A stretch of 64,000 nucleotides of DNA from Ulva prolifera (Eukaryota > Chlorophyta > Ulvophyceae > Ulvales > Ulvaceae): NCBI GenBank assembly GCA_023078555.1, contig CM041197.1, positions 8,774,842 through 8,838,841 on the forward strand, read 5' to 3'. The position numbers and the translations under genes are program-made. The notes beneath the pieces were generated by a model. It saw only the letters and a program-made list of their open reading frames with translations. It searched no databases and had not been told where the DNA came from. Of this stretch, positions 12,243 to 23,000 are shown in pieces; position 1 is the stretch's first letter; the number at the start of each line of letters is the position of its first letter.

Positions 12243-13479
12243 CGTTGGCGCAGTGTGGCAGTCCAGTGATAAGACCGCTCCACCACTAGACACTAGCACG
12301 TCGCGATCTTATCACTGGGCTTCCACAGGTGGCCGCGAAGCACACGGCGAGGGGAGGGCCATCATGCTGTCGGCCGCGCACACATGTGCGGCCTGGCGGC
12401 TCTGCTGCACATCGTACATATGGTAGCAGCTAGTGATACAGCTGCATGCATGCAGGGAGAGGATCGGTAAAGGCAAGGAGTTTGTGATGGACATCACGGG
12501 CCCGATGGTGTTCACGGCGGGAATCCTGGAGTATCTCGGCGTTGAGCAGTTCAAGGGCGAGAACCAGCATCTCGCAAGGCTGGTGTACGACCGGCGGAAG
12601 GAGTTCCGGGAGCGCGGGGTGTGCCTGCTGACAGCGCTCGAGATGGCGAGCATGCTCCAGAACCACTTCGGGCATCGGCACGAGGACCTGCAAGGTGGCT
12701 CCTGGGGCAGCTGGACACTGGCGCAGGTCGACGTGCTGAAGTCGGCGAAGAAGGCGCGGAGGAAGGCGCGGAAGGGAGGGTCCGATGCAGACGGGCCTGA
12801 TGCCGATCAGCCTGATTACGCGGAGGAGCCAGACGATGAGGAGAAGGCAGACACAGGTGCTACAGACGCACAGGGGGCAGACGCGACCTTGGCCGAGGAG
12901 GGAGGGGCGGGTGTGGACGCGGGGGATGCTGCAGGGGCGGCGGTGACGGATGCCGACGCGAACGGGGCGGCGGCGACAGATGCCGACGCGGACGGGGCGG
13001 CGGCGACAGATGCCGACGCGGTCGGGGCGGCGGCGACAGATGCCGACGCGGACGGGGTGGCGGTCACGGATGCCGACGCGGACGGGGCGGCGGCGACAGA
13101 TGCCGACGCGGACGGGGCGGCGGCGACAGATGCCGACGCGGACGGGGCGGCGGCGACAGATGCCGACGCGGACGGGGCGGCGGTCACGGATGCCGACGCG
13201 GACGGGGCGGCGGTCACGGATGCCGACGCGGACGGGGCGGCGGCGACAGATGCCGACGCGGACCGGGCGGCGGTCACGGATGCCGACGCGGACGCGGACG
13301 ATGTGAAGGTGGCGGACAATCAGGTGGTGACCGCAGAACGGGCGGCCGGGGAGCAGGCAGACGGTGGGGGGGCGGATATGGAGGTGGCAGAAATGCAAGA
13401 GGGTCAATCATCAGACACACAAGAGCAGACAGAAATGGATCTGCAGGCCCAGGATGTGATAGCAGACGCGCAGGGTTAG
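9842..13479 (+). CDS. OCH1-like (GT32) DXD glycosyltransferase with Asp/Ala-rich tail (GT-B)
   Basis: Close paralogue of GT-A. Exons are 9842-10365, 11900-12118 and 12456-13479, giving 588 residues. Both introns sit at exactly the GT-A positions and phases (AG|G Arg before the DXD domain, AA|G Lys after it). It starts with a basic segment and a single hydrophobic anchor (about residues 13-32). VPQTIWRTARSR and NPGWDQYFLDDED follow, then DMD (residues 188-190) in HYGGVYADMDTEC and ITGPMVFTAGILEYL. After a Lys/Arg-rich linker, residues about 390-560 are a DGAAATDADA-type repeat, then an acidic end. Intron 2 contains a 39-base poly-C run and a foldback element. The role is probably Golgi glycosylation; the sugar and acceptor are unknown. 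Confidence 0.85.
12202..12240 (+). repeat. Poly-C tract, 39 bases
   Basis: Uninterrupted C run in GT-B intron 2, beginning 83 bases after the donor site. Confidence 0.98.
12254..12327. repeat. Foldback (MITE-like) element in GT-B intron 2
   Basis: A 74-bp inverted repeat. The left arm starts TGTGGCAGTCCAGTGATAAG and the right arm is its reverse complement with two mismatches over 21 bases, around a ~32-base loop. The terminus is shared with the element at 13892-13946. Confidence 0.8.
12941..13300 (+). repeat. 30-bp coding minisatellite, Asp/Ala tail of GT-B
   Basis: About twelve near-identical 30-base units (GACGGGGCGGCGGCGACAGA... pattern, with a GTCACGG variant) encode DGAAATDADA / DGAAVTDADA in the GT-B frame. 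Because the unit is a multiple of three, several other frames also stay open; those are shadows. Confidence 0.95.
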
Positions 13480-13813
13480 GATTGGGTTCGCCTGCTAGCA
13501 TGGTGACAGGGAGACATGCGTGCGGGCGCGGGCAGCTACGAAGCAAGAGGGGTCTCATGCAGCTGCTTGCGTATGCAGCATGTAGATAGGGGGCGAGAGT
13601 AGGCAGCTTGGGACGCTCAGGTCCGAGCGCGGAGCCGGTGTTCATGCAGGGGCGGTCAAACGGCGCTGACACCTGCCCGACTGCAACATAGTATATCTTT
13701 TAGGGACCGCTTTACATAATCGCTGCTGTTGATAGAGAGTTCTGTACAGCAGGCTGCACGCCAGCCTTGCCCTTTCAAGAAGTGTCCGAACACGATGTGC
13801 ATAATGTGTTTGA

Positions 13814-13818
13814 TGTAA
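13814..13818 (+). terminator. Candidate TGTAA poly(A) signal of GT-B
   Basis: TGTAA located 335 bases after the GT-B stop codon; assignment is inference. Confidence 0.3.
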
Positions 13819-13891
13819 TCATGCATGATGCAGACAAAGGAACGGATACTGCCGCTGAACTTGACTGTAGCCAGAATCAATGGGCGGAAAT

Positions 13892-13946
13892 TGTGGCAAT
13901 CCAGTGGTATGGCTATAGCTAGCGGCCATATCGCTGGATTGCCACA
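13892..13946. repeat. Foldback (MITE-like) element downstream of GT-B
   Basis: A 55-bp near-palindrome. The left arm TGTGGCAATCCAGTGGTATG pairs with its reverse complement at the right end, with two mismatches over 22 bases. It shares the terminus TGTGGCARTCCAGTGRTA with 12254-12327. Confidence 0.85.
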
Positions 13947-15389
13947 GAAACTGACACCTCCGTGATTCAAAGTGCACCATTTGAATCCACCGAAGGCCAC
14001 AGCAGCACCGGAGCCAATCGGATGATCTCGCTGTGCGAATTGAAGCATGAAGTCGAGCACATATATGATCTGCTCGAGAGCCGGTATGTATGTAGTTACA
14101 AAGGACAGAGGCCGGGCAGCGAGCCGTTGCCAGGAATACACACGCCACTCCACTCACACAGTCATGGCACTAGGCCGGGTACGAGCACGTGCCACAGCTC
14201 GGCCGGTGATGCCAGCCAAAGATTGAACGTATGTATGTATATATGCATGATTACATTTGCCGTAATTTGGACATTGACAACTCCGAAATCCGGGACCGGT
14301 GTATGCTACTCGAAGTGTCGCTGATCAGCTTACTGATCTGTTGGGACAGTATGCTCATCCGTGTTTTGCCAATACGTGACTACAGCCTTGTGCTCAGGAT
14401 CTGAAGCTACTGAATGGCATCCAAGAGGTGTATGAAGACCTGGTAATCGCTCTGGATTGTCGTGCTTGTGCTACTGACACCTCTGCAGCTGCAGGCCCGG
14501 TGCATACCCATGCAGCGATGCTCGTGTACGTCGTAGTGGCAACAGCCACAGCAGGCAGCCGCAGAGCTCAGGAAGGGTGTGTGTGTGTGTGCTAAAATTA
14601 GCTTGCTTGCTTGACTTGAGCAGTGCATGCATTGTGCAGGGGCACCTATCTGGAGAGCCAGTCAAGCCATACGCTGGCGTAGAACACTCGAGGTCAAGGC
14701 AGTGGCGTCAATCTTTTACAAAAGAGGAGACAGGAGAAAACAAATACCACAAAAGAATCTCATGGCAGTGGCGTGAACGGCCAGGACACCTGTGCGGACC
14801 ACAAGCCATGCTGCGCGGTACTCCTGCATGAAAAGCCTTGTTGCGATGGAAGAATCTTTCATGAGAGATCGCAGCAGACTGGGTTCTCGACTCCAGCCGA
14901 CTCCTCTCTCGACTCTCGAGCCCGAATAACAGTAATAACAGCGCGCGATGGCATGCACGCACGCTCTCACCGTCAGCCCCTGTTGTGACAGTTCATGTTC
15001 CTCTAGGTGTGGCAGCATCAAGAAGTATTTCATCTTAAGGACATCTGTTGCGTCGTTGAGTGCCAACCTTGAGCGCAAATGTTGTGAGGAGCTGGCAAGG
15101 CCAGCTCCTGCACCGCGCCACAGGCACCTGGCTCAGACATGAGCACAAGAGCGTCCGCGAGGCGCTCCAGACCTCATGCGCTGTGGTCTGCCTTTCCTAC
15201 ACAACATTCAGCTGGCACCGCACATCGGATCCACGGCCGTTGAGCCGTGTTCAGTGGCTCGACCTCGGATACAAAAAATGTCGCAAAAAGCACAGAATAC
15301 ACGTGACATTTACTCTAATAGATATTTCAAGTCCATCTGAATCTGTCGTTTGACGTTTCATGACGCCACTTGGGAGTTATTTGTTGACG

Positions 15390-15455
15390 GTGATCGCGAA
15401 CGACCGGGCTCGTGAACCCCTCCGAGGGGGGTTCACAGTCCCGGATCGCGGTCAC
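15390..15455. repeat. Foldback hairpin
   Basis: Outer arms GTGATCGCGA / TCGCGGTCAC (one mismatch) enclose a perfect inner stem GTGAACCCC / GGGGTTCAC (15412-15420 and 15428-15436) with a 7-base loop. No open frame or gene surrounds it. Confidence 0.75.
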
Positions 15456-15973
15456 GGCCCATGGTCACGAGACATTGCAGATCGAACCCATCCCAAATCA
15501 CAGCAGCGCACCACACAGCAGTAACATACTGTATACAGTAGGTGTAAGAATGCTTTTGAACAGTCTCTGATTGCTTTGAAGAGTTTTTTTGCGTTGTCGT
15601 GGCTTCGCGACGGCAGTGCACTAACCGCCACTGAACACGTCCCGCAGCGTGACCAGTCGCAGCGCTCGTGACCGCCACCGTGACCGGTGTACTCTTCATG
15701 TCTTCCGGAACAGGCGTGACGTGGCGTGGCGAAAGTGAAGTAGAGATGTTTTGACCGGTGGCCACTGAACACGGTTATCGACACGGGCTGGAGGTGCTGC
15801 GGAGGTACACTTGCGTGCCTCTGCATGCATTGCCCGCATTTGCGGGCGGCGTGATGTGCCTTATCTCGTTATCTTATCCCGTGTCGGTTTTCTGGGCTCT
15901 GGACGTCTCTTCCAGTCTCGGTCGGTCTCGCTCTAGAGGATTGAATATTAGGGAACTTGCGAGCTGGTTCGGT

Positions 15974-16093
15974 GTTGGTTGCTTGACTCACGTAGGCGTC
16001 TGATGAGGCCCTTTGGCAAGGCCGAAACATGTTATGCCGGTCCGTGATGTTCATGTAATACAGCATCAACCAGTGAACTTTCTACCTCAGTTA
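15974..16093 (-). repeat. Dispersed repeat copy 2 (inverted relative to copy 1)
   Basis: Reverse complement matches 8571-8702, starting TAACTGAGGTAGAAAGTTCA and ending GTCAAGCAACC. The few substitutions and missing internal duplication show that the two copies have diverged. No direct repeats are evident around this copy. Confidence 0.75.
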
Positions 16094-17069
16094 GTACACG
16101 GGACATACCCGGTATACATGCATGCGCACATGTCTGCTTTGACACTCCCGCTGTGTCGTGAGGTGACCACCACGACGCGCCTGGGCTTTGTTCAAAGCCG
16201 TGCGTGGCGGTGCATCCGCGGTCGCCTGACACTCTTTGAAAAAGGCCCGGTGTCGCGAGTTCGCCAACGCGCGATGCCGGCTTTGAGCGCGACAACCCGC
16301 ATAGCGCTCCGAACAGACAGAACACTGCATCGCCGCTGCATACGCCGGCACCTTGAACATGCAACCATGACCGCAACAGCAGCTGATACAACTAGAATGA
16401 TGCGATTGCTGATATATATCTCTACGTCCATCAGCGGATGTGTGAACATGTATGTGTCCCACGCCCGGCACTTGAATTCGAACTTCAACGAGTGAATGAC
16501 ATCAAACATACAGCCTGCGCAGCATTGTAGGCTCTGAAGCTCTTGTTGAAGGTGCGCTCTACCACCTGCGCTTCTCGCGGAAGCGCACATCGCCAGGGTG
16601 TCGGACAACAGATCGGAGGGCTCTGAAGCAGCAGAAGCCAGGAACAAAGAAACATCACCTTCTTTGTCTTCCGCATGCCACTTGTTTCGGGATCCATCCT
16701 CCTCTTGTGGCGCATACCAAGCGCATTGCTCTTTCACTTGCTGTCGCCGATGCGATGCAGGGCAACACAGCGACGACGCATCAGTCCACATCAGTCCGAT
16801 ATGCTGCTACATTTCATGATGCTAATCAAAGTATGTGGACTTCAGTGTTCGGTCAGACTGGTCAGCCCCGCGTCCGAATCGGCGCACAAGCCGTCGCAGA
16901 GGTTTCCGCACGCATGCAGCAGCTAATATTCGAACTCATCTCTGTTGTTGTTTTCTGGATGGTGTGCTCGCCGCGTTCGAGGATCAATGCTCGTACGCAT
17001 ACGAAACCGCTGTGGGCTAAGCCCCGCAACATCAGCGCACCGATCATGCGCTAATTAGCACGGACATCA

Positions 17070-20000
17070 ATGCATGGACTAATCGTAATTCCAGAATGCC
17101 GTTACATAGCCGTCTGTTCAAGCCCGGATTTCCTCCTACATCGAGACAGGCTGACACCAAGTGGGCGCATGGCCGAAGCTGTTGCAAGAAGCAATGGCGC
17201 ACAAATAAACTCATCCCAAGATCATGTTCACGCAGGTGATTCGATGGTTAAAGCTGCAACAGGCTCGTGCGATGACCTCACAAGGCGCTCGCCACACATG
17301 GCCCCGCAACAGCAAGACCATAGCCTCATCAAAATTGACGGGGACAACAGCAATACCCAAAGGGTTGACCCGATCTCTCAGAAAGCCGATGGTGTTGTGA
17401 TGCGCCGTGAACAGTTGAGCAGCCAGCCGCGCGAACTTCCATCGGTGCCACCAGAACCTGCTACAACCAGGGAGCATCGTGCAACAGATGTCACAGACGA
17501 AAATGACCCAGGACGTACCCCGGATTTGACTGATGCTGGTGCGAGGTTGCAGCCATGATGCTTTGAGATTTGATCGACCACCACACAGTCGTAGCCACTC
17601 ACTGACCATTCAGCAGATGCTGGTTGGCTGCACTGCATTCGCCAGACAACAGCTGATCGACACAACTGCAGTCCATCGGTGTGCAGGCTTCCGCCACTCT
17701 CCCTCCGAGATGCCGGAAAGCGGCCAGTGGCCCTCATCATTTGGAGCGGCTGCAGGCATCCACTACAGCACGGGTAGAAGCATCATCCCAGCGACCACAC
17801 CGGCACAGGTCCTGCCAGAGGCCGACTGTGACGACCCCCCGTCGGCATATCCCTCTGCCATGTTGGCCCGTCGTGTCCTCACCGGTACCAGACCATCAGA
17901 GGGCCCCGACTCTCCACTCATGCGTGCCGCGGCAGCAGCAGCACCTCCGCCAAACCCCCCACAGCAGCAGCCCGCGCCCATCCCCGAGGTCACGATCCCC
18001 TCCTCAGAGTCCAGCTGCACCCACATCTCAGTTGCAGAATGTTCCAATGCACATGCCTCAGGCCAACTCCCCCCACACACCGTACCAGCCACTGAGCCGA
18101 CCTCTACACCTGCCTCTTCAGTTGCACAAGCAGCCGCCACAGATGGCACTGGAGGAGGCGCTGTGGATCGGGGCTGCTGCTCAGGCGCAGGAGTGAAGTG
18201 CGAGAGAGGGCGATGCGGCGGAGCGGTGTGCTTGGCTCCTGTTGTTGGCAGAACTGAGCAGCTCCACCCAAATGTCCAGGACGGGTTTCTCGACGCCCCT
18301 GTGGAGGTGGGCGCGGGGGGAGGCACTGCAGACGACGGCGCGGCGCGGCCTGAAACGCCGCTGCCCGACGACGACCTGGGTTCAGGTGGCAGCGAGACCA
18401 ACGTGTTTGGTGCGCCCGGCCTTGGTGCCTTCCGCCTGCTGCGTGTGCCAGTATGCAGTATGCTGTATATATATGTATGTCACCTCCTGAGCACAGCAGT
18501 GGTCCACATGCATGTGCATTCAACTTGCACGGTCCGGGTGCTGGAGCTGCAGCGTACACAGCTGCCGTCAACTAAAAGGGTGCATGGGCGGAGTGCCCTC
18601 ACCCCTAGCCCCTGTGTTCTGTGGTGCTGTGAGGGGGGCGGGGTTTGGGTGTGGGCCGTTGTTGCGCCGCAGAGAGGGAGCCGCCACCAAGGGTGTGTGG
18701 GGGCAGTCATGCATGGGGTGAGCTCCTCTGCTCCATCCCCTCTGTGGAGGCGGTTTGGTGACACCGTGCGGTGCGTGTGCTGCTGTCCCTTCGGCAGCTG
18801 CGTGCTTGCTTGCATGCGTGCGGTGTTGCATGCATGCATGTATGTCCGAGCTGATGTGCACCACCCGTAGGCGCCGCCGACGGTGCGGGATTCACCGGCC
18901 ATGATCTGTTGCTACCGCCGAGCTGCAGGCCTGGCCGAGATGGCGCTGGCCGGCCGGTGGGAGGCTGCTGATGTCGGCCACGGCCCGATGCATGTTCGCT
19001 GTCGAGCATGACAAGCCGCCCCAATCCATCGAGTATCCGATACGCCTCTTGGCCCCTGCAGCCCCCCTCCTACAACGTGCCTTGCCCCGGCCGCAAAACT
19101 CCAGGCCCCTCTCAATCGGGTCACCAAGCGCATGCGGTCTGTGTAGCGCCGCACCCTGCCAGGGCCAGCAGCACGAGCTTGTTCTCCTCAGTTCCGTCGT
19201 GAGCCGGTGCAGCATGCGTGCAGGAGGCGCGCTCGCCGTCGCCGCCGCCGCCAGCTCGTCTAGCGCCGACTCCGACGCCGTCATGCATGTGCGCCCATGC
19301 ACGCCAGCCCCGGAGTCGCCCCCCTCGTCCCCGGGCGGCTCGGGTGGCAGCGAAGCGTCGAACCCCATGCTCACCGAGGAGTCGTATCAACACGACCCAG
19401 GCACACATTCGCATGCATTCACACAGAGCCTCAGATGCGGCGCGGCTGCAGATGGAGGGGCACTGCGTGCCGGCAGCATGCATGTGCGCAGCGAGGCAGA
19501 AGCGCACACGGGGCCTGCACAGAGCACACCGGCTGAGTGGCCACGAGTGCAGGGGCATCCCGGCATGGCCCCAGTCGAGCACTTGGTCTCACGGCATGAG
19601 GGCGGTGTCGGACACGGCTCCTATAGCAGATCGCCACATGCGACCGGCCGGGCACACGGCCAGGAACGCGAGTCGGGTCCACACCCTGCAGTCAGCTCCA
19701 GTGCTCACGGCTGGATGTTGCATAGGGCTCCCCAAGCCACCCTGAATGACCCTGAGCTTCGCGCCGGTATACAGAGCACCGGTCGCGCGGAGCCGGTGGG
19801 AGAAGGGGGCCGGGGAGCGCATTCAGCTGCCACAGTGCACACCCGCCTGCGACCGCTGCATGATTACGGCAGGCCTCCCAGCGACACCGGATCGCCCGCT
19901 GCGCTCCAGCCCCGGTGCATCCCATGGGTGGCGGGCGCGCAGAGCTCGGAGGGGGGGCAGCCTGCGTGGCCGTCCGGCACTGAGCAGGGCTTGAACAGCA

Positions 20001-23000
20001 CCGCGGTGGCTACAGGGCACGGGCGGCCCCGGGGGCGCTGTTCGCCCGGCCAGGGCCATGCCGTTGGAGGGCCACGCCACGTGCGGGGCGGCTCGCTGCT
20101 GCCCGGCATATGTGCACCCACCAGCGTCCATGCATCGCCCGCATCCGATCCACACATCGACACCGGCCGCGGAGGCCTCAGCCGCGACACTTGTGGTCCC
20201 AGTGAAGTGCAGCACCAGCTCCGGCGGTCGAGCTCCGATGACACACACGGGTCTCCTCCCAGCGCACGGCATGCCCAGCATGCAAGGGGTGTGCAGCACC
20301 CTTCAGAGGAGCAGAGTGTGATGGAGGGCAGGCGGGCGCACGGCGGCGATGGCGGAGGTGGCTACGGTGGCGCCGGCCCCTCTCGCAACGGCAACATGGC
20401 CAGCGGTGCCGCGGAATTGCCGAACCCAGACCTGTTGCAGCAGCGGGTGCGCCGCCGTGCTGCAGTGGCTGTGGCGCTCACGTGTAGGTGAATCTGGCCA
20501 TGCAGGGTTGGCGACGTCTAAGGTCCTGTGCATCGGCCAGCATAGAAGCAGGCGGTGACACGTGACCAGGGGTGCTCGGCAGTCAACCCCAGGCACCACG
20601 CGCGGGCACTTGGTTGCTTCTGTGGCCATGCGACGGGCGCGCTGAGAGCTTATGCATCTGAAACAGCAGGGCCCTTGTATGGTTGCCACATGCATGCGTG
20701 CTTCGTGTGAATGCAGCTGATGCCTGTCTAATACAGGTCCCTCCATTCCAGTTCACTGCGCATGAGAGCTGCTGATGCTTCCGCTCGAGCACCGTGCCCG
20801 GCTTGCGGCTGCGCTTTCGAGCTACGCTTGTCAAATCGCGCATGTGGTAAGGTCAATCCCCAATCCCTGTGCCGTCCTCTCTGCAGGTTGCCGCGCTGGA
20901 GGCTGTGGTGCAGATCCAGGAGGAGCAGCTGCTTGCGGCGACGGCACAGGGGTCCGCCGCCACGCGGCCGGAGCTCGTGACGCTGCTGCCGCGCTGGCGC
21001 GAGGAGGCGCTGCGGCAGTACGAGCAGCGGCTGCATGCGCAGCTCGCCGCGAAGGAGGCGCGCGCGGAGTGCGAGCGGCAGCGCGCCGCGGCGCGAGCCG
21101 AGGTGCAAGCCGCACACGAGGCCGCAGCGGTGCGCCTCCGCAGCCATGCTCCCGGAGCACTTGGCCACTCTCTTTTGCCGGTCCGCATTCAGCAAGGCTC
21201 CGGGCCAAAGGTGCCGAAATCTGGCGACAGCAGTGTGTGCTCTTCTGGCAGGCCTGCGTGGCGAAGCTGTGTCCACCTGTGTGCAGGCCGCAGAGCGCAC
21301 AGCACGCGGAGCGCAGCTACAGAGCCGCCTCGCGCATGAACATGCGCGCGCAGGGGCAGCTTCGGAGGGCGCCGCCCGCGCGCTGGCACAGGACGCGGAG
21401 GGGCGCGCAGCCACTGCAGCGCAGGAATCGAGGTGTATGCATGACGCTGTTGTCGCATGCATGGAAGACATGCGTGCCGTGGAGAGCACCATGGGGGACG
21501 CGATGGACAAGGCGGCGAGCCAGCTCCTGCGGATCGAGTTTGCTGGTGCGGGCCGCTGCCGGCAGCTGTGCTGTGCTGTGCTGTGCTGTGGTCCGCGTGT
21601 TGAGCATGCTACATCGGGCCGATTTTCAATGCAGCGGCCTGGCAAGTGGGCTAGGATGTACCTCATCTGTCGTGAACGCGCCCTCCTACACACTGACATG
21701 TTGCCCTGGAGACCTGGCGCTCTGCTGAACTCAACAGCGCGCGCACTACAGCATGAGATGTGATCATGTGTCTGTGCCCTGCACAGACCCCAGGAGGGCC
21801 CGCCATGTTTCCGGAGCGGCCCCTCGGTGCACGAGCACCCCCGCAACTCCCGCATGCTGTGTCTCGGATGTGCTTGGCTGGCACTGGCACAGCACCCAGC
21901 ATGCATGCATGCATGTGGCATCGCCACCACAGCGTGGACGCTGCGCGCTTGGTTCACCTCTGCGGCCTTGGTGCTGCAGGCGAGAGGCTCACCTTCGCGA
22001 TGAAGCTGTGGGCCGCGAGAGGGGCCGACCTCCGGAGCCTCCCCCGCACGTCCCCCAGCCCCGACCCCAGCACGGCCTCGGACCCGCCGACGCGGCCGCT
22101 CCTGCTCCAACCCCCCCCAGGCCCTGCGCACAGCACGCAGCAGGTGAGCGCGGCTGCTGGCCGCGCGGCGCCTGCGGGGGGAGCGCTGCCAGCGCATGGT
22201 TTGGAGGTGGGGCAGCTCATGCATAGGGAGGTTGCGACGCTGCGGCAGGATCGGGACGCGCTGCTGGGCGCGATGACGAGTCTGCGGGCGGCGTTTGCCC
22301 GGCAGGTGGGCTGCGCCGGTCAACGCCGGTGACTCGTGTTTGCTCTCCTGCGTGAGATGAGGCCAAATCACTCTGGTGTCGTACCGCCTAGCTAGGGACT
22401 GAGCCGTCCTACTTCTGTGGACTCAGTGAAAAACATGTTATGTATAGCTCGAGCTCAAGTCTGTAGGACTCAATCCGCTTCTCTCCACGCTGCGCACTCC
22501 AGTGCGAACACATGCAGGTCCACTCCCGCGAGGCTGCGGCGGCGGCGGCCGGCCGGGAGCTCGCCGAGGCGGAGGCCGAGGGCCGGCGCCGCGACGAGCA
22601 GTGGCGTGAGGGCGCAGCACGCAGCGCGGAGGAGCACGTGCTGCGGAATGCGCTGAGGCGCGCCGTGGCTGCCGCGGAGAGGCAGGTGCTGTCCGGCCAG
22701 GGTGCGCTGTCGGCGCGGCTGGCACAGCTGGAGCCGCGGCTGTGGGCCGCAGAGGACCGCGTCGCGTGTGTCAGCAGGTTCGCTTCCTCTCCGACTGCCG
22801 CACAAGGGCAATGCTGGCGTGCTGTGAAGTCGTTGGGAAGTCAGCGTGCATGCATGCTTGTGTGCGTCCCACCGTGAGTGGCGCCGGCCGCGACAGACCG
22901 AGATACCCGAGGCTGTCATTGATTCCCTAGGCCTGGAATGCACGATCTGCATAGTCCGGGGCGAGCCGGACTTGCACGGAGGTGGGGCCAGCCTGCGCCG

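Larger units (their letters stand above)
13480..17069. other. Mostly non-coding, with foldbacks and a few candidate exons
   Basis: No complete gene resolved. It holds a TGTAA motif at 13814-13818, 335 bases past the GT-B stop, two foldback elements and dispersed repeat copy 2. Helical, protein-like open segments on the plus strand may be exons. One lies near 14010-14084 (NRMISLCELKHEVEHIYDLL, followed by a GTATGT donor), one at 14403-14447 (DLKLLNGIQEVYEDL, preceded by a CAG acceptor) and one at about 16760-16950 (ending SARMQQLIFELIS). Their splice phases did not link into one gene by hand. Confidence 0.4.

Noticed and set aside
12941-13300. CRISPR-like regular 30-bp array
   Set aside because: Units are tandem with no unique spacers and encode the GT-B tail in frame, in a eukaryotic gene.
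12816-13407. Long antisense and alternate-frame ORFs across the repeat
   Set aside because: The repeat unit is a multiple of three, so several frames stay open. Only the GT-B frame joins spliced, conserved exons.
17763-18401. 212-codon minus-strand ORF
   Set aside because: Shadow in very GC-rich sequence opposite the coiled-coil gene's plus-strand exon.
20728-22371. 547-codon minus-strand ORF
   Set aside because: Antisense to the coiled-coil exons. Its composition (Arg/Ala/His/Cys) is the usual product of reading GC-rich exons backwards.
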